From Pseudomonadota bacterium (GTDB lineage Bacteria; Pseudomonadota; Alphaproteobacteria; Rhizobiales; Aestuariivirgaceae), in contig CAUJIO010000075.1 of assembly GCA_963205315.1 (NCBI GenBank), positions 1 to 41,819 of the forward strand: a DNA stretch of 41,819 bases. The letters run 5' to 3'. Within the stretch, counting starts at the first letter, position 1, and each line of letters begins with the position of its first letter. The notes under the pieces were generated by a model. It did not search any database. It was not told the DNA's origin and saw nothing but the letters and a program-made list of their open reading frames with translations. The position numbers and the translations under genes were made by a program. Shown here one piece after another: positions 1-9,733 of this stretch.

Positions 1-24
1 CCCGTCATCCACACAACGCCTTGT

Positions 25-214
25 GCGGGAGAGACCGGGTACGCCCGGCGCCGAAGGAGCAACCGCCCCGGAAACTCTCAGGCAAAAGGACCGCGAGGCG
101 TTCTAGAATCTGGAGAGTAGCAGGTTCAACTCGAACCTGCTCACCGAAGGAGCCAAGTGTGCCTGTGTCGGAGTGACAGGCCCACGAAATCTCTCAGGTC
201 TCGTACAGAGGGGG
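25..214 (+). ncRNA. Tandem glycine riboswitch upstream of gcvTHP
   Basis: Two glycine aptamers lie in tandem. Aptamer 1 runs from about 25 to 97: it opens with GCGGGAGAGACC and carries the conserved CGCCGAAGGAGCAA core and the closing GAAACTCTCAGGCAAAAGGACCGC. Aptamer 2 runs from about 109 to 214: it opens with TCTGGAGAG, has the same CACCGAAGGAGCCAA core and AAATCTCTCAGG segment, and ends near CAGAGGGGG. The short linker between them (about 98-108) is typical of the class. Such RNAs bind glycine and usually switch on the glycine cleavage operon, which begins about 50 bases downstream. The promoter must lie at or before the left edge of the window. No obvious intrinsic terminator sits between aptamer 2 and gcvT, so control of translation initiation is a possible mode; that is inference. 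Confidence 0.95.
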
Positions 215-263
215 TAGATTCGGTTGTGACCGGGTCTTGCCCTGCATTGTATGGAGAGACCTG

Positions 264-1382
264 ATGACTGAAGACGCGCCGAAACGCACATCCCTTTACG
301 ACGAACATGTAAAACGCGGGGCCCGCATCGTGCCCTTCGCCGGCTACGACATGCCGGTGCAGTACCCAACAGGCATTCTGACCGAACATGGCTGGACGCG
401 CGAGCACGCCGGCCTGTTTGATGTCTCGCACATGGGCCAGTGCTACATCTCCGGGCCTGATACCGAAACAACCGCCACGGCGCTGGAGCGCATCGTGCCT
501 GCCGACATCCTGGGCCTGGTGCCGCATCAGCAGCGCTATACGCAACTCTTGTCGGAGCAGGGCGGAACACTCGATGATCTGATGATCACCCGCACCGAAA
601 CCGACGGGACGTTCTACGTCGTCGTCAATGCATCGCGGAAGGATCACGATTTCGCGCATTTTGCGCGCCATCTGCCTGATACTGTCACGCTCACCCGGCG
701 TGAGGATCTGGCGCTTGTGGCTCTCCAGGGGCCCAAAGCCGAAGATGTGCTGGCAAAGTCTGTGCCCGCCGTGCGAGACCTGAAATTCATGCACTACATG
801 GATGCCAGCATTGTTGGCGTCGGCACGCATATTTCGCGCTCGGGTTACACGGGCGAAGATGGCTTCGAGATTTCCATGCCCGCTCGTCACGCCGCCAAAC
901 TGTGGAACCATCTTCTTGATGATGCCGAGGTCAAGCCCATCGGACTGGGTGCGCGCGATTCGCTCCGGCTTGAGGGCGGACTTTGCCTCTATGGCCACGA
1001 ACTCGATGAAACGATTTCGCCCGTCGAGGCCGATCTCATGTGGTCGATCTCCAAACGCCGGCGCAGCGAAGGTGGCTTCATCGGCGCCGCCCGCGTGCAG
1101 AAGGAACTGGCCGAAGGTGTTGCACGAAAGCGCGTCGGCATCCGGCCGGAAGGCCGCGCGCCGGCCCGCGACGGCACCATCATCACCGACATGACCGGCC
1201 GCCAGATTGGCGTCATCACCTCGGGTGGCTTTGGCCCCACGGCCGGCGGCCCCGTCGCCATGGGCTATGTCGAACCAAATTCATCCGTACCCGGAACACC
1301 GGTGCAGCTCGTCGTCCGCGACAAGCCGCTGCCCGCATCCATCGTCAAGCTTCCCTTTGTCCCCAACCGCTTCAAACGCTGA
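264..1382 (+). CDS. gcvT: Glycine cleavage system T protein (aminomethyltransferase)
   Basis: This 372-residue protein transfers the methylene group from the aminomethyl-lipoyl arm of the H protein to tetrahydrofolate and releases ammonia. The N-terminal [26 protein letters not shown] and the LFDVSHMGQ segment are characteristic of GcvT, as are [12 protein letters not shown] and the [21 protein letters not shown] region in the second half. The length matches the family (about 365-375). I chose ATG 264 because GGAGAG at 253-258 is correctly spaced before it; an in-frame ATG at 237 has no such site and adds residues that do not resemble the family. It is the first gene of gcvT-gcvH-gcvP, only 10 bases before gcvH, and should be under the glycine riboswitch. 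Confidence 0.97.
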   Translation: MTEDAPKRTSLYDEHVKRGARIVPFAGYDMPVQYPTGILTEHGWTREHAGLFDVSHMGQCYISGPDTETTATALERIVPADILGLVPHQQRYTQLLSEQGGTLDDLMITRTETDGTFYVVVNASRKDHDFAHFARHLPDTVTLTRREDLALVALQGPKAEDVLAKSVPAVRDLKFMHYMDASIVGVGTHISRSGYTGEDGFEISMPARHAAKLWNHLLDDAEVKPIGLGARDSLRLEGGLCLYGHELDETISPVEADLMWSISKRRRSEGGFIGAARVQKELAEGVARKRVGIRPEGRAPARDGTIITDMTGRQIGVITSGGFGPTAGGPVAMGYVEPNSSVPGTPVQLVVRDKPLPASIVKLPFVPNRFKR

Positions 1383-1392
1383 GGAGTCCACA

Positions 1393-1761
1393 ATGAGCAC
1401 CAAGTACAGCAAGGACCACGAATGGGTTGTCGTCGAGGGTGGTATCGCCACCATCGGCATCACCAACCACGCCCAGGAACAGTTGGGCGACGTCGTCTTC
1501 ATCGAACTCCCGGCCATCGGTAAGAAGGTGGAAAAGGATGCTGAGGCCGCCGTGGTCGAGAGCGTCAAGGCGGCGAGCGAAGTCTATGCTCCGGTCACGG
1601 GTGAGGTGGTCGAAGTCAACAAGGAACTCGAAGGCGATCCTGCAATGGTCAATCGCTCGCCAGAGGGCGACGCATGGTTCATGAAGGTGAAGCTTGCCAA
1701 TCCGTCCGAACTCGACGGCCTGATGGACAAGGCCGCCTATGACAAGTTTATTGCGGGTTGA
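1393..1761 (+). CDS. gcvH: Glycine cleavage system H protein
   Basis: This 122-residue lipoyl carrier protein shuttles the aminomethyl group between the P, T and L proteins. The sequence shows the family start KYSKDHEWV and the lipoylation segment ESVKAAS, with the modified lysine at residue 59, followed by the usual [13 protein letters not shown] turn. The C-terminal [20 protein letters not shown] is also typical. GAGGAG at 1381-1386 overlaps the end of gcvT and gives a well-spaced ribosome binding site for ATG 1393, so translational coupling with gcvT is likely. An open frame extends further upstream, but it only reads through gcvT in another frame. Confidence 0.97.
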   Translation: MSTKYSKDHEWVVVEGGIATIGITNHAQEQLGDVVFIELPAIGKKVEKDAEAAVVESVKAASEVYAPVTGEVVEVNKELEGDPAMVNRSPEGDAWFMKVKLANPSELDGLMDKAAYDKFIAG

Positions 1762-1767
1762 TTGAAC

Positions 1768-4671
1768 ATGGCCGTACGCCCCACATTTGCCGAGCTTGAA
1801 CCTGGCGCCAATTTCATTGCGCGCCACATCGGACCTGATGACACGGACACAGCGGAAATGCTACGCGCCGTAGGTGCGAAATCGCTCGAGGATTTCATTG
1901 CCGGCGTCGTGCCGGAGAATATTCGTGCCAAGCGCCCGCTCGATCTGAAGAAGGCGATGCCCGAGCGTACGGCACTCTCCTATCTGCGCCAGATGGCCGA
2001 ACGCAATGAGGTCTTCACCTCGATGATCGGCATGGGTTACTACGGCACCGTCACGCCCAAGGTCATCCTCCGCAATATTCTTGAGAATCCTGGCTGGTAT
2101 ACCGCCTACACGCCCTATCAGGCCGAGGTCAGCCAGGGCCGTCTCGAGGCTCTGCTGAACTACCAGCAGATGGTCATTGACATGACCGGCCTCGAGATCG
2201 CCAACGCCTCGCTGCTGGACGAAGGTACGGCTGCCGCAGAAGCCATGAGCATGGCCAAGCGCGTGGTGAAAACCTCCGCCAACACGTTCTTCATTGATGC
2301 CGATACGCATCCGCAGACCATCGGCGTCATCGAAACCCGCGCCCGCGCCTTCGGATATGACATCGTCATCGGCGATCCGCAGAAAGACCTGAAGCCGGAG
2401 ACGGTTTTCGCCGCGCTTCTGTCCTATCCCGGTTCGTCGGGGGAAGTGCGCGACTATCGTGGGCAGATCTCCAAACTCCACGCCGCCGGCGCCCTTGCGA
2501 TTATGGCGACCGATCTATTGGCGCTGGCCGTCCTCACGCCACCCGGCGAGCTTGGCGCCGATATCGCTGTCGGCTCGGCTCAGCGTTTCGGCGTGCCAAT
2601 GGGCTATGGCGGTCCGCATGCCGCGTTTTTCGCCACGAAGGATGAGTTCAAGCGCGCCATGCCCGGCCGGCTCATTGGTGTCTCGGTCGACAGCGAAGGC
2701 CACCGTGCCTTGCGCATGGCCATGCAGACGCGTGAGCAGCACATCCGCCGCGAAAAGGCGACGAGCAATATCTGTACTGCGCAGGTGCTGCTGGCCGTCA
2801 TCGCCTCGATGTTTGCCGTCTACAATGGACCCAAGGGCATCGCCAAGATGGCCCAGCGCACGCATCGCATGGCGGAAATCTTCGCCGCCGCGGTGAAGGG
2901 CTTCGGTTATGAAGTCGCAACGAAGAGTTTCTTCGATACGGTGACGTTGCATGTGCCAGGCCGCGCTCACGCGCTCTGGGCCAGGGCCAAGGAGAAGCGC
3001 ATCAACCTGCGCTTTGTCGATGCCGATCATCTGGGCGTCGCCTTCGACCAGTCGATCCGCCGTCAGGAACTCGAAAAGCTGCTGACGGTGTTCAAGACGG
3101 ATGCGCTGGAAAAGACCTCGCTCGAACAGATCGACAAGGGACTGAAGGACGTGATCCCGGACGCACTGCGCCGGACGTCCAGCTTCCTCACCCATCCGGT
3201 CTTCTCGATGTATCACTCCGAAACCGACATGCTGCGCTACTTGCGGCATCTGCAGGTGAAGGACGTGGCGCTCGACCAGTCGATGATTCCCTTGGGCTCC
3301 TGCACCATGAAGCTCAATGCCACGACCGAGATGATTCCGATCACCTGGCGCGGCTTCGCCATGCTGCATCCCTTCGCGCCGCTGGAGCAGGCGCAGGGCT
3401 ATGCACAGCTCTTCGAGGAGCTCGAAGCCATGCTGGCGGAAATCACCGGTTTCGACGCCGTGTCACTGCAGCCCAATGCCGGCAGCCAGGGCGAGTATGC
3501 GGGCCTTCTCGCCATCCGCGGCTATCATGAGTCGCGCGGTGAAGCCCATCGCAACGTCTGCCTCATTCCCGTCTCGGCGCATGGCACCAATCCGGCCTCG
3601 GCCGTCATGGCCGGAATGAAGGTGGTGGTGGTCGCCTGCGACGAGCACGGCAACGTCGATGTTGGTGATCTTCGCGCCAAGGCGAAGCAGCACGAAACCG
3701 ATCTCGCGGCCCTGATGATCACCTATCCCTCGACGCATGGCGTGTTTGAGGCGGAGGTGGTGGAAATCTGCAAGATCGTCCACGCGCACGGCGGTCAGGT
3801 TTATCTGGATGGCGCCAATCTCAACGCTCAGGTGGGCCTCGTGCGGCCCGCCGAACTGGGCGCCGACGTCTGCCACATGAACCTGCACAAGACCTTCTGC
3901 ATCCCGCATGGCGGCGGCGGACCCGGCATGGGCCCCATCGGCGTCAAGGCGCATCTGGCCCCTCATCTGCCGGGCCATCAGGTGGTGACAGGCGTCAATC
4001 CGGCAGCCGGCCGCGACCAGTCTCAGGGCGCTGTCTCGGCCGCCCCCTGGGGCTCGGCCTCGATCCTGCCGATCTCCTGGACCTACATCGCCATGATGGG
4101 CGGTGAGGGCTTGAGGAAGGCAACGATCATGGCCATTCTCAACGCCAACTACATCGCCAGGCGCCTCGATCCGCATTTCCCGGTGCTTTACAAGGGCCCC
4201 GGCGGCTTTGTGGCGCATGAATGCATCATCGACCTGCGCTGGGTGAAGGAGCGTTCAGGGATAACGGTGGAGGACGTTGCCAAGCGTCTGGTGGACTATG
4301 GTTTCCACGCGCCCACCATGTCCTTCCCCGTCGTCGACACGCTGATGATCGAGCCGACGGAATCGGAAGGCAAGCGCGAGATCGACCGCTTCTGCGATGC
4401 CATGATCGAGATCCGCAAGGAAATCGCCGAGGTGGAAGAGGGCAGGGCCGACAAGCTCGACAATGTCCTGAAGAACGCGCCGCACACCCACCGGCTGCTG
4501 CTCGGCGACTGGAAGCACGCCTATTCCAAGGAGAAGGCCTACTTCCCGCTCAGGGGCTATCCGAATGACAAGTATTGGCCGCCCGTCGGCCGTGTCGACA
4601 ATGTCTTCGGTGACCGCAACCTGATGTGCACCTGCCCGCCCATGGCCAACTACATGGAGGCGGCGGAGTAA
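1768..4671 (+). CDS. gcvP: Glycine dehydrogenase (decarboxylating), P protein
   Basis: This is the PLP-dependent decarboxylase of the glycine cleavage complex, in the single-chain form (about 968 residues) rather than the split gcvPA/gcvPB form. The N-terminal half shows FIARHIGP and the MIGMGYYGT segment, followed by [15 protein letters not shown]. The C-terminal half carries the PLP lysine in the NLHKTF motif (residue 708, codon at 3889) followed by a glycine-rich [12 protein letters not shown] loop. The gcvH stop codon ends at 1761. A TTG at 1762 could in principle start the gene, but ATG 1768 is preferred because it gives the usual short N terminus before RPTFAELE. The lpd (L protein) gene is not in the window and is probably shared with another complex elsewhere. 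Confidence 0.97.
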   Translation: MAVRPTFAELEPGANFIARHIGPDDTDTAEMLRAVGAKSLEDFIAGVVPENIRAKRPLDLKKAMPERTALSYLRQMAERNEVFTSMIGMGYYGTVTPKVILRNILENPGWYTAYTPYQAEVSQGRLEALLNYQQMVIDMTGLEIANASLLDEGTAAAEAMSMAKRVVKTSANTFFIDADTHPQTIGVIETRARAFGYDIVIGDPQKDLKPETVFAALLSYPGSSGEVRDYRGQISKLHAAGALAIMATDLLALAVLTPPGELGADIAVGSAQRFGVPMGYGGPHAAFFATKDEFKRAMPGRLIGVSVDSEGHRALRMAMQTREQHIRREKATSNICTAQVLLAVIASMFAVYNGPKGIAKMAQRTHRMAEIFAAAVKGFGYEVATKSFFDTVTLHVPGRAHALWARAKEKRINLRFVDADHLGVAFDQSIRRQELEKLLTVFKTDALEKTSLEQIDKGLKDVIPDALRRTSSFLTHPVFSMYHSETDMLRYLRHLQVKDVALDQSMIPLGSCTMKLNATTEMIPITWRGFAMLHPFAPLEQAQGYAQLFEELEAMLAEITGFDAVSLQPNAGSQGEYAGLLAIRGYHESRGEAHRNVCLIPVSAHGTNPASAVMAGMKVVVVACDEHGNVDVGDLRAKAKQHETDLAALMITYPSTHGVFEAEVVEICKIVHAHGGQVYLDGANLNAQVGLVRPAELGADVCHMNLHKTFCIPHGGGGPGMGPIGVKAHLAPHLPGHQVVTGVNPAAGRDQSQGAVSAAPWGSASILPISWTYIAMMGGEGLRKATIMAILNANYIARRLDPHFPVLYKGPGGFVAHECIIDLRWVKERSGITVEDVAKRLVDYGFHAPTMSFPVVDTLMIEPTESEGKREIDRFCDAMIEIRKEIAEVEEGRADKLDNVLKNAPHTHRLLLGDWKHAYSKEKAYFPLRGYPNDKYWPPVGRVDNVFGDRNLMCTCPPMANYMEAAE

Positions 4672-4727
4672 AGCCACTCTTTGTAGCGATGGCCGGGCCA
4701 TACGATGCGCATTGACTGGAGGAGACA

Positions 4728-5489
4728 ATGTCGGGACGGCTCCACGGCAAAGTAGCGATCATCACCGGCGGAGCCAGTGGCATAGGCGCCGCCATGGTGA
4801 CTCGCTTCGCCGCCGAAGGCGCCAGGGTGCTGTTCACCGACCTCGCCTCCCAGCAGACGGCGGCGGAGTCACTTGCTCGAAATCTCGGCAATGCCGTGAT
4901 ATTTCGGGTCGGTGACGTGACCTCCGCCAGCGATTGTAACCACGCTGTCAGCACGGCCTGCGAACTCTTCGGGCCGCCGACGGTGCTGGTGAACAATGCC
5001 GGCACGGCCATCGTGGGCGGTGTCGAGGAACTTTCGGAAGACGACTGGGACCGTCAGTTCGACGTCAATGTGAAATCGGTCTATCTGATGTGCCGTCCCG
5101 TTGTGCCGTTGATGCGCAAGGCGGGCGGCGGCTCGATCATCAACATCGCAAGCGAATCGGCATTCATCGCCTTCCCCATGCATCCGGCCTATTGCGCCTC
5201 GAAGGCAGCCGTGTTGCATCTGTCGCGGTCGCTGGGGGTGCGCTACGCCGCTGACCGTATCCGCGTCAATGCGCTTTGCCCTGGTACCATTGACACGCCG
5301 CTCTATCGCAGCTTTCTGTCGAAACAGGCTGATCCGGACGCAGTGCACAAGATGGTGCTTGCCATGCACCCGCTCGGACTGGGCACACCGGAAGACATTG
5401 CCAGCGCCGCGCTCTATCTGGCCTCCGATGAATCGCGCTATGTCACCGCCGCGCCGATGCATGTCGATGGCGGTTCCACCGCGATGTAA
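4728..5489 (+). CDS. Short-chain dehydrogenase/reductase (SDR) family oxidoreductase
   Basis: This 253-residue classical SDR carries the N-terminal NAD(P) loop TGGASGIGAA (about residues 13-22), the NNAG element, an SES region with the catalytic serine, and a YCASK catalytic tyrosine-lysine pair. LCPGTIDTPLYR and the C-terminal VDGGSTAM complete the pattern. The acidic FTDLA at the end of beta-2 suggests NAD preference. The substrate cannot be read from the sequence; similar proteins act on sugars, sugar acids or 3-hydroxyacyl compounds. GGAGGAG at 4718-4724 supports ATG 4728. It lies 56 bases after gcvP on the same strand and may be partly co-transcribed. It ends at a bidirectional terminator shared with atpF. 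Confidence 0.9.
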   Translation: MSGRLHGKVAIITGGASGIGAAMVTRFAAEGARVLFTDLASQQTAAESLARNLGNAVIFRVGDVTSASDCNHAVSTACELFGPPTVLVNNAGTAIVGGVEELSEDDWDRQFDVNVKSVYLMCRPVVPLMRKAGGGSIINIASESAFIAFPMHPAYCASKAAVLHLSRSLGVRYAADRIRVNALCPGTIDTPLYRSFLSKQADPDAVHKMVLAMHPLGLGTPEDIASAALYLASDESRYVTAAPMHVDGGSTAM

Positions 5490-5533
5490 ACGCGCGGATG
5501 ATCACGCAAGCCCTGTACCGAAGCTGCAAAACC

Positions 5534-5562
5534 AAAAAGCCCGGCGCAATGGCCGGGCTTTT
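5534..5562. terminator. Bidirectional intrinsic terminator
   Basis: The arms AAAAGCCCGGC (35-45 of 5500s) and GCCGGGCTTTT are perfectly complementary around a 6-base loop. The flanking A and T runs give a U tract on both strands. It sits between the convergent SDR gene (+) and the last ATP synthase gene (-) and can serve both. Confidence 0.9.
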
Positions 5563-5583
5563 CGAATTGGTCAGGTGAACGCC

Positions 5584-6069
5584 TCAGTTCAGCCGGTTCT
5601 TTACCGCTTCGATCGAGGTGGCGATCAGGTCGGCACCCTTGGCGCCCTTTGTGCCTTCGGCAACCAGGCTCTGGGCGGCGGCAATGGCCATTTCGGTGGC
5701 GGCATGGCGCACGTCCTTGATGGCGGATGCTTCGGCCTGGGCGATCTTCTGCTCGGCCTGGCGGGTCCGGCGCTCCAGCGATTCGGCCAGCTTGCGGCGG
5801 GTCTCTGCGGCAAATTCTTCCGCGTCGGTCTTGGCGTGGGCCACGATGGCGGCAGCTTCCTTTTCGGCATCGGTGCGCTTCTGCTTGTATTCAGCCAGAA
5901 GTGCTTCCGCTTCCTTGCGCAGGCGGGCTGCATCATCCAGATCCTTCTGGATGCGGGCCGAACGCGCATCGAGACCAGCCCCCATCGACCGGAAGGCTCC
6001 GGCATAGGCGGCAATGCCCAAGAAGATGATCAGGGCTACAAGGGCGAAGAATGTTGCGTCAAAATGCAT
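5584..6069 (-). CDS. atpF: F0F1 ATP synthase subunit b
   Basis: This 161-residue protein has one N-terminal membrane helix (about residues 5-26, FFALVALIIFLGIAAYAGAF) and a long, highly charged, alanine-rich coiled coil. That is the form of the peripheral stator b subunit of F-type ATP synthase. It is the second, shorter b-type gene of the cluster and lies 11 bases after the b' gene. Paired b and b' genes are usual in alphaproteobacteria and phototrophs, where the stator is a b/b' heterodimer. It is the last gene of the operon before the shared terminator. Confidence 0.93.
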   Translation of the reverse strand: MHFDATFFALVALIIFLGIAAYAGAFRSMGAGLDARSARIQKDLDDAARLRKEAEALLAEYKQKRTDAEKEAAAIVAHAKTDAEEFAAETRRKLAESLERRTRQAEQKIAQAEASAIKDVRHAATEMAIAAAQSLVAEGTKGAKGADLIATSIEAVKNRLN

Positions 6070-6080
6070 GGTTCTTCTCC

Positions 6081-6686
6081 TCAGCCCTTCAGGTCCGAAA
6101 TGGCCTTGGCCGCGGCAGCCTTGGTCACCTTGTTACCGGTGAGCTCGGCCACGATTTCGGCAGCCGTATCGGCCGCGACATCGCCCACGTCCTTCATCGC
6201 CTTGGCCTTGGCGGCGGCGATCGCCGTCTCGGCCTCTGCCACCTTGGCGGCGAGAGACTTCTCCACGGCGGAGCGTTCCGCATCCATCTCGGCAGTCATC
6301 TTGGCGCGGGTCTCGGTGGCAATGCTCTGGGCTTTGCCACGCGCATCCGCCAGTGCCTTTTCATAGGCCTGGACGGCGGCTTCAGTCTCGTCTTTCAGCG
6401 CCTTCGCCTTGGCGAGGTCACCCTCGATACGGCTGGCGCGGTTGTCGAGAATCTTCGCTATGCGCGGCAGCGCCACGCGGCTCATCAGCAGATAGAGCAG
6501 CGCAAAGAAGATGACGAGCCAGAACAGCTGCGACGGGAACGTCTTGGTGTCCATCGGCGGGAAGGCGCCGTGGCCACCGCCATGGGCTTCCGTGCCTTCC
6601 GTTTGCCCGGTGGTTTCACCGGCGGCGGCTTCGGCTGCCGGAGCCTCGGTCGTAGCCTCGGCTACAACCAGTGTCGATTGCGACAT
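6081..6686 (-). CDS. atpF2: F0F1 ATP synthase subunit b'
   Basis: This 201-residue protein is the second stator b-type subunit. An Ala/Glu/Gly-rich, low-complexity N-terminal extension (residues 1-45) precedes FPSQLFWLVIFFALLYLLMSRVALPRIAKIL, which holds the single membrane helix and its characteristic basic exit. A charged coiled coil with many AEA and AKA repeats follows. The extended acidic N terminus before the helix is common in the b' form and distinguishes it from atpF next door. It lies 74 bases after atpE within the F0 operon. Confidence 0.92.
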   Translation of the reverse strand: MSQSTLVVAEATTEAPAAEAAAGETTGQTEGTEAHGGGHGAFPPMDTKTFPSQLFWLVIFFALLYLLMSRVALPRIAKILDNRASRIEGDLAKAKALKDETEAAVQAYEKALADARGKAQSIATETRAKMTAEMDAERSAVEKSLAAKVAEAETAIAAAKAKAMKDVGDVAADTAAEIVAELTGNKVTKAAAAKAISDLKG

Positions 6687-6760
6687 GTCTCACGCCTCAA
6701 ATAGGGAAGCCCGAAAGGCATGTGCCTCCAGGCTTCAATTTGATTGTCAGTCTTCAGCGA

Positions 6761-6985
6761 TTACGTGAAGAGCAGGAGAAGCGCGACGACGAGAGAGAAA
6801 ATGCCAAGGCCTTCGGCCAGAGCCGCACCGATCAGGGCGTTGGTGAACTGGGCACCGGCAGCCGACGGATTGCGCAGCGCGCCCGCCAGATAGTTGCCGA
6901 AAATGTGGCCCACGCCGATGCCGGCGCCGCCCATGCCGATGCAGGCGATACCAGCGCCAATGAACTTTGCTGCTTGCGGATCCAT
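6761..6985 (-). CDS. atpE: F0F1 ATP synthase subunit c
   Basis: This 74-residue proteolipid forms the rotor ring. Two membrane helices (about 8-33 and 46-73) flank the polar loop RNP (38-40). The proton-carrying carboxylate is Glu58 in the second helix (ALAEGLGIF). The Gly-rich first helix fits tight ring packing. GGAGAG sits immediately upstream of ATG 6985. The E58 with no sodium-binding Gln/Ser-Thr signature indicates proton coupling; that is inference. Confidence 0.97.
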   Translation of the reverse strand: MDPQAAKFIGAGIACIGMGGAGIGVGHIFGNYLAGALRNPSAAGAQFTNALIGAALAEGLGIFSLVVALLLLFT

Positions 6986-7024
6986 GAGTCTCTCCTTCGA
7001 GTTTCAGTTAGGTTTGGATGGCGT

Positions 7025-7783
7025 TTAGTGGGACGGATGAAGCGCGTCGTTGAGATAGACGCACGTCAGGATGGCGAAGACGAAGGCCTGCAGGAAGGCC
7101 ACGAGGAATTCGAGTGCGGTCAGCGCCACGGCCATGGCCAGCGGTGCAATTGCTCCAATGACACCGCCGAAGCCGAGCGAGCCCAGCACCACGACGAAGC
7201 CGGCAAACACCTTCAGGACGATGTGTCCGGCCAGCATGTTGCCGAACAGACGCAGGCCGAGGCTGATCGGCCGCGACAGGAACGAAATGATTTCGATGAT
7301 CGAGATGAACGGCAGGATGACCATCGGCACGCCGTGCGGCACGAACAGCTTGAACCAGCCCAGGCCATGCTTGGAAATGCCGACAACGACCACCAGTGCG
7401 ACCACAAACACGGCCAGCGCGGCAGTGACGATCACGTGGCTCGTCACGGTAAAGAAATACGGGAACATGCCGAGCATGTTGGAGATGAGGACAAAGGAAA
7501 ACAGCGAGAACACCAGCGGAAAGAACTTCTTGCCCTCGTGGCCGAGCACCTGCTTCACCATGTTCTCGATGAACTGGTACCACATTTCGCCGATCGACTG
7601 CAGCCGGCCGGGAACCAGCGCCGCCTTGGACGACGCCGCAATGAGAATGCCCGTCACCACCAGGACGACGATGCCCATAAAGAGGTTCGAATTGGTGAAG
7701 CTGATCTCGTAGCCGCCGATATGGAACGGTCCGGCGATATCAAAAATCTGAAACTGATGGATCGGGTCAATAGCTTGCGCCAC
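7025..7783 (-). CDS. atpB: F0F1 ATP synthase subunit a
   Basis: This 252-residue polytopic membrane protein provides the proton half-channels. The key segment SLGLRLFGNMLAGH carries the essential arginine of the fourth or fifth helix, and a second conserved C-terminal helix reads LEFLVAFLQAFVFAILTCVYLNDA. The start is GTG 7783, two bases after the atpI stop codon, with GAGGA inside the end of atpI as ribosome binding site, so the two genes are probably translationally coupled. Confidence 0.95.
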   Translation of the reverse strand: MAQAIDPIHQFQIFDIAGPFHIGGYEISFTNSNLFMGIVVLVVTGILIAASSKAALVPGRLQSIGEMWYQFIENMVKQVLGHEGKKFFPLVFSLFSFVLISNMLGMFPYFFTVTSHVIVTAALAVFVVALVVVVGISKHGLGWFKLFVPHGVPMVILPFISIIEIISFLSRPISLGLRLFGNMLAGHIVLKVFAGFVVVLGSLGFGGVIGAIAPLAMAVALTALEFLVAFLQAFVFAILTCVYLNDALHPSH

Positions 7784-7785
7784 GA

Positions 7786-8193
7786 TCAGTCCTCTTCTTC
7801 ATCGTCATAAGCCGCTTTTGGCGGCGGGTTTGAACCAAACCGCTCCTGTGCCGGGGGCACCCTGTTGGCGGCACGCGCCATATTCAGGATACCGGCTCCG
7901 AAACCCAGGAGCAGAAAGACAATCAGTCCGAAAGGCAACGTGCCGAAGAGCCAGTCGAAACCATAGCCGATCAGGCCACCAACCAGCGTCCCGGCGACGA
8001 ACTCGCTCGCGAGCCGGTAACCCTTGGCATAGCCAGTGGCCCCCTGAAGGCTCGCGGACGGTTTCTGGCTTTCAGTACGTTGGGATTGTTCGACGGCAAT
8101 GCGCCCCGATAAATCCTTAAGCCGCTCCGAAAGGTCGCCCAGCTCCTTCGGGGAACCGCTTTCCGGCGTCTTGTCATTGCGCGGTGATGTCAT
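7786..8193 (-). CDS. atpI: AtpI-like protein of the F0 ATP synthase operon
   Basis: This 135-residue protein has a charged, Ser/Glu-rich cytoplasmic N terminus (1-60). Two membrane helices follow (about 65-85, FVAGTLVGGLIGYGFDWLF, and 90-112, GLIVFLLLGFGAGILNMAR), then an acidic C terminus ending in DDEEED. It is the first gene of the F0 operon. AtpI proteins are thought to help assemble the c ring or handle Mg2+; the exact role in this lineage is not settled. Confidence 0.88.
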   Translation of the reverse strand: MTSPRNDKTPESGSPKELGDLSERLKDLSGRIAVEQSQRTESQKPSASLQGATGYAKGYRLASEFVAGTLVGGLIGYGFDWLFGTLPFGLIVFLLLGFGAGILNMARAANRVPPAQERFGSNPPPKAAYDDEEED

Positions 8194-8256
8194 GATTTAC
8201 GACCTTCCAGGCAAACGACCAGCACGCTCGGAAAGATACCCTTCCAAAGCGGGCGC

Positions 8257-8285
8257 ACCATAGTTGCGGGTCCAAATTGTGTCAA
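8257..8285 (-). promoter_or_regulatory. Predicted sigma-70 promoter of the atp F0 operon
   Basis: On the minus strand a perfect -35 TTGACA (8285-8280) is followed after exactly 17 bases by TATGGT (8262-8257). Transcription would start near 8250, leaving an approximately 57-base leader before atpI. It is the best promoter match I see in the window, which suits a strongly expressed operon. Confidence 0.75.
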
Positions 8286-8508
8286 GAAATGGATTGTAAA
8301 TGTAACCAATTGATTTTTCATGGGGTTTTTCCTCATTCGGGCAGTGCGGCGATTCGCGCGCGCTGAGGCGGCAATGCCGTGGCGTGGAGGGCTGAAACGT
8401 GGCCTCGATTCTCGCCGTGGAACCCGTGTTCCGGCGTCCTGGTTGCGCATCGTGGGAACAATGGCAACGCCAATCCATTCTCCCGGAGGATCCACGGCGG
8501 AGCACGGC
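8286..8508. other. Intergenic region between atpI promoter and FAD oxidoreductase
   Basis: The divergent spacer 8194-8508 holds the atp promoter in its left part. An AT-rich patch lies around 8288-8325. The right part (8326-8508) is GC-rich and stays open in the frame of the downstream oxidoreductase, so it could be a coding extension or a leader. I see no RNA gene or repeat. Confidence 0.4.
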
Positions 8509-9723
8509 ATGATTACCCCCCAACGCGACTTGAGAAGTGCGGGTTCCCTGTGGCTGAACGACCGGCAGACCGCTCTGCGTCATCGATCGCGGCCGGCCAG
8601 GCAGGTTTATGACATTGCCATTGTCGGCGCTGGTGTTTCGGGAGCACTTGCCGCATCGGCCATTGCCGATCTGGGTAAGTCGGTTGTCATTCTTGACCGC
8701 CGCGGCCCGGCGACGGGAAGCACAGCCGCCAGCACGGCGATGATCCAGTGGGAGATTGACAAGACGCTGGGGGAACTGGCCCAAACCTTTGGCGAAGACC
8801 GCGCCGCCGCAATTTACCGCAGCTCGCTGGCGGGCCTGGTGTCACTACGCCGTCAGGTCATTGCGCAGCGCATCGATTGCGATTGGGTTGATCGGACGGC
8901 GCTGACTGTGTCAGGTGACGCCATCGGCCAGCGCGGCCTGAAGGCGGAACTGGGTCTGCGCGAGAAGCACGGCCTCCCCTGCTATTGGCTGAACGGTCGC
9001 GACCTTCGCACGGGCTATGGCATCGACAGGACGGCAGCGTTGGTCAACGGCATGAACGCCGAACTTCACCCGGTCAAGCTGACGCGCGCCTTGCTCAAAC
9101 GTGCCATTGAGAGCGGCATGGAGCTGGTGGCGCCAGCCGATGTCACAGCCATTACTGCCTCAACGCGCCACGTTACACTTGGTTTGAACAATGGCACGGA
9201 GCTCAGGGTGGCCAAGCTGATCATGTGTTCGGGTTACGAGGCGCTGCCGCAAATTCCGAAAAGCAACTACCGCCTGATTTCGACATGGGCTCTGGCCACC
9301 GCACCGATGCGTGATCTCACCATGCTGCCGGCACGCCCTCTCATCTGGGAGCAGTCCGACCCGTATCTCTATCTCAGGACGGCCCCTGACAATCGCATTG
9401 TCGCTGGCGGCGAGGATGCCAGCTTCGTCGATGCGGACAAGCGCGATGCGCTGATCCCGCGGAAGGCGGGTACCATTCTGCGCAAGCTCAAACAATTGCT
9501 GCCCGAGTTCAAGGGCGAAGTCGAATATGCCTGGGCCGGCACTTTTGCGGACAGTCCAACCGGCCTGCCGTCCATTGGTCCGGTTCCCGGCCTGCCCAAT
9601 GTCTTCGCCACGCTGGGTGCGGGAGGCAACGGCATTACATTCAGCCAGATTGCCGCCAATATCGCGCGCGAATGGGTGCGGGGCCGGCGGCATCGCGATC
9701 AGGCGCTGTTCGCCTTCGGCTGA
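8509..9723 (+). CDS. FAD-dependent oxidoreductase (DAO family)
   Basis: This predicted protein of about 404 residues has an N-terminal dinucleotide-binding fold (DIAIVGAGVSGALAA, with VVILDRR ending beta-2). A late GNGITFS segment and TGLPSIGP are typical of the D-amino-acid oxidase/glycine oxidase group of flavoproteins. Such enzymes oxidise amines or amino acids; the substrate here is unknown. In-frame starts also exist at 8320 and 8461. I prefer ATG 8509 because GGCGGAG at 8496-8502 is well placed and because residues upstream look unlike the family. It faces the HAD phosphatase with only a 10-base gap, too short for an independent terminator. Confidence 0.82.
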   Translation: MITPQRDLRSAGSLWLNDRQTALRHRSRPARQVYDIAIVGAGVSGALAASAIADLGKSVVILDRRGPATGSTAASTAMIQWEIDKTLGELAQTFGEDRAAAIYRSSLAGLVSLRRQVIAQRIDCDWVDRTALTVSGDAIGQRGLKAELGLREKHGLPCYWLNGRDLRTGYGIDRTAALVNGMNAELHPVKLTRALLKRAIESGMELVAPADVTAITASTRHVTLGLNNGTELRVAKLIMCSGYEALPQIPKSNYRLISTWALATAPMRDLTMLPARPLIWEQSDPYLYLRTAPDNRIVAGGEDASFVDADKRDALIPRKAGTILRKLKQLLPEFKGEVEYAWAGTFADSPTGLPSIGPVPGLPNVFATLGAGGNGITFSQIAANIAREWVRGRRHRDQALFAFG

Positions 9724-9733
9724 CCTGTTCAGT

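Noticed and set aside
237-263. Longer gcvT from ATG 237
   Set aside because: No ribosome binding site at 237; GGAGAG fits ATG 264, and the added residues do not resemble GcvT.
1207-1392. Longer gcvH reading frame starting inside gcvT
   Set aside because: The extension is a shadow of gcvT in another frame; the family N terminus starts at 1393 with a good ribosome binding site.
4681-4717. Short stem ATGGCC/GGCCAT between gcvP and the SDR gene
   Set aside because: Too short and without a T run to act as a terminator.
5269-7810. Long plus-strand open frames opposite the ATP synthase genes
   Set aside because: They are Arg/Ala/Gly-rich frames antisense to well-supported atp genes, a common effect in GC-rich DNA.
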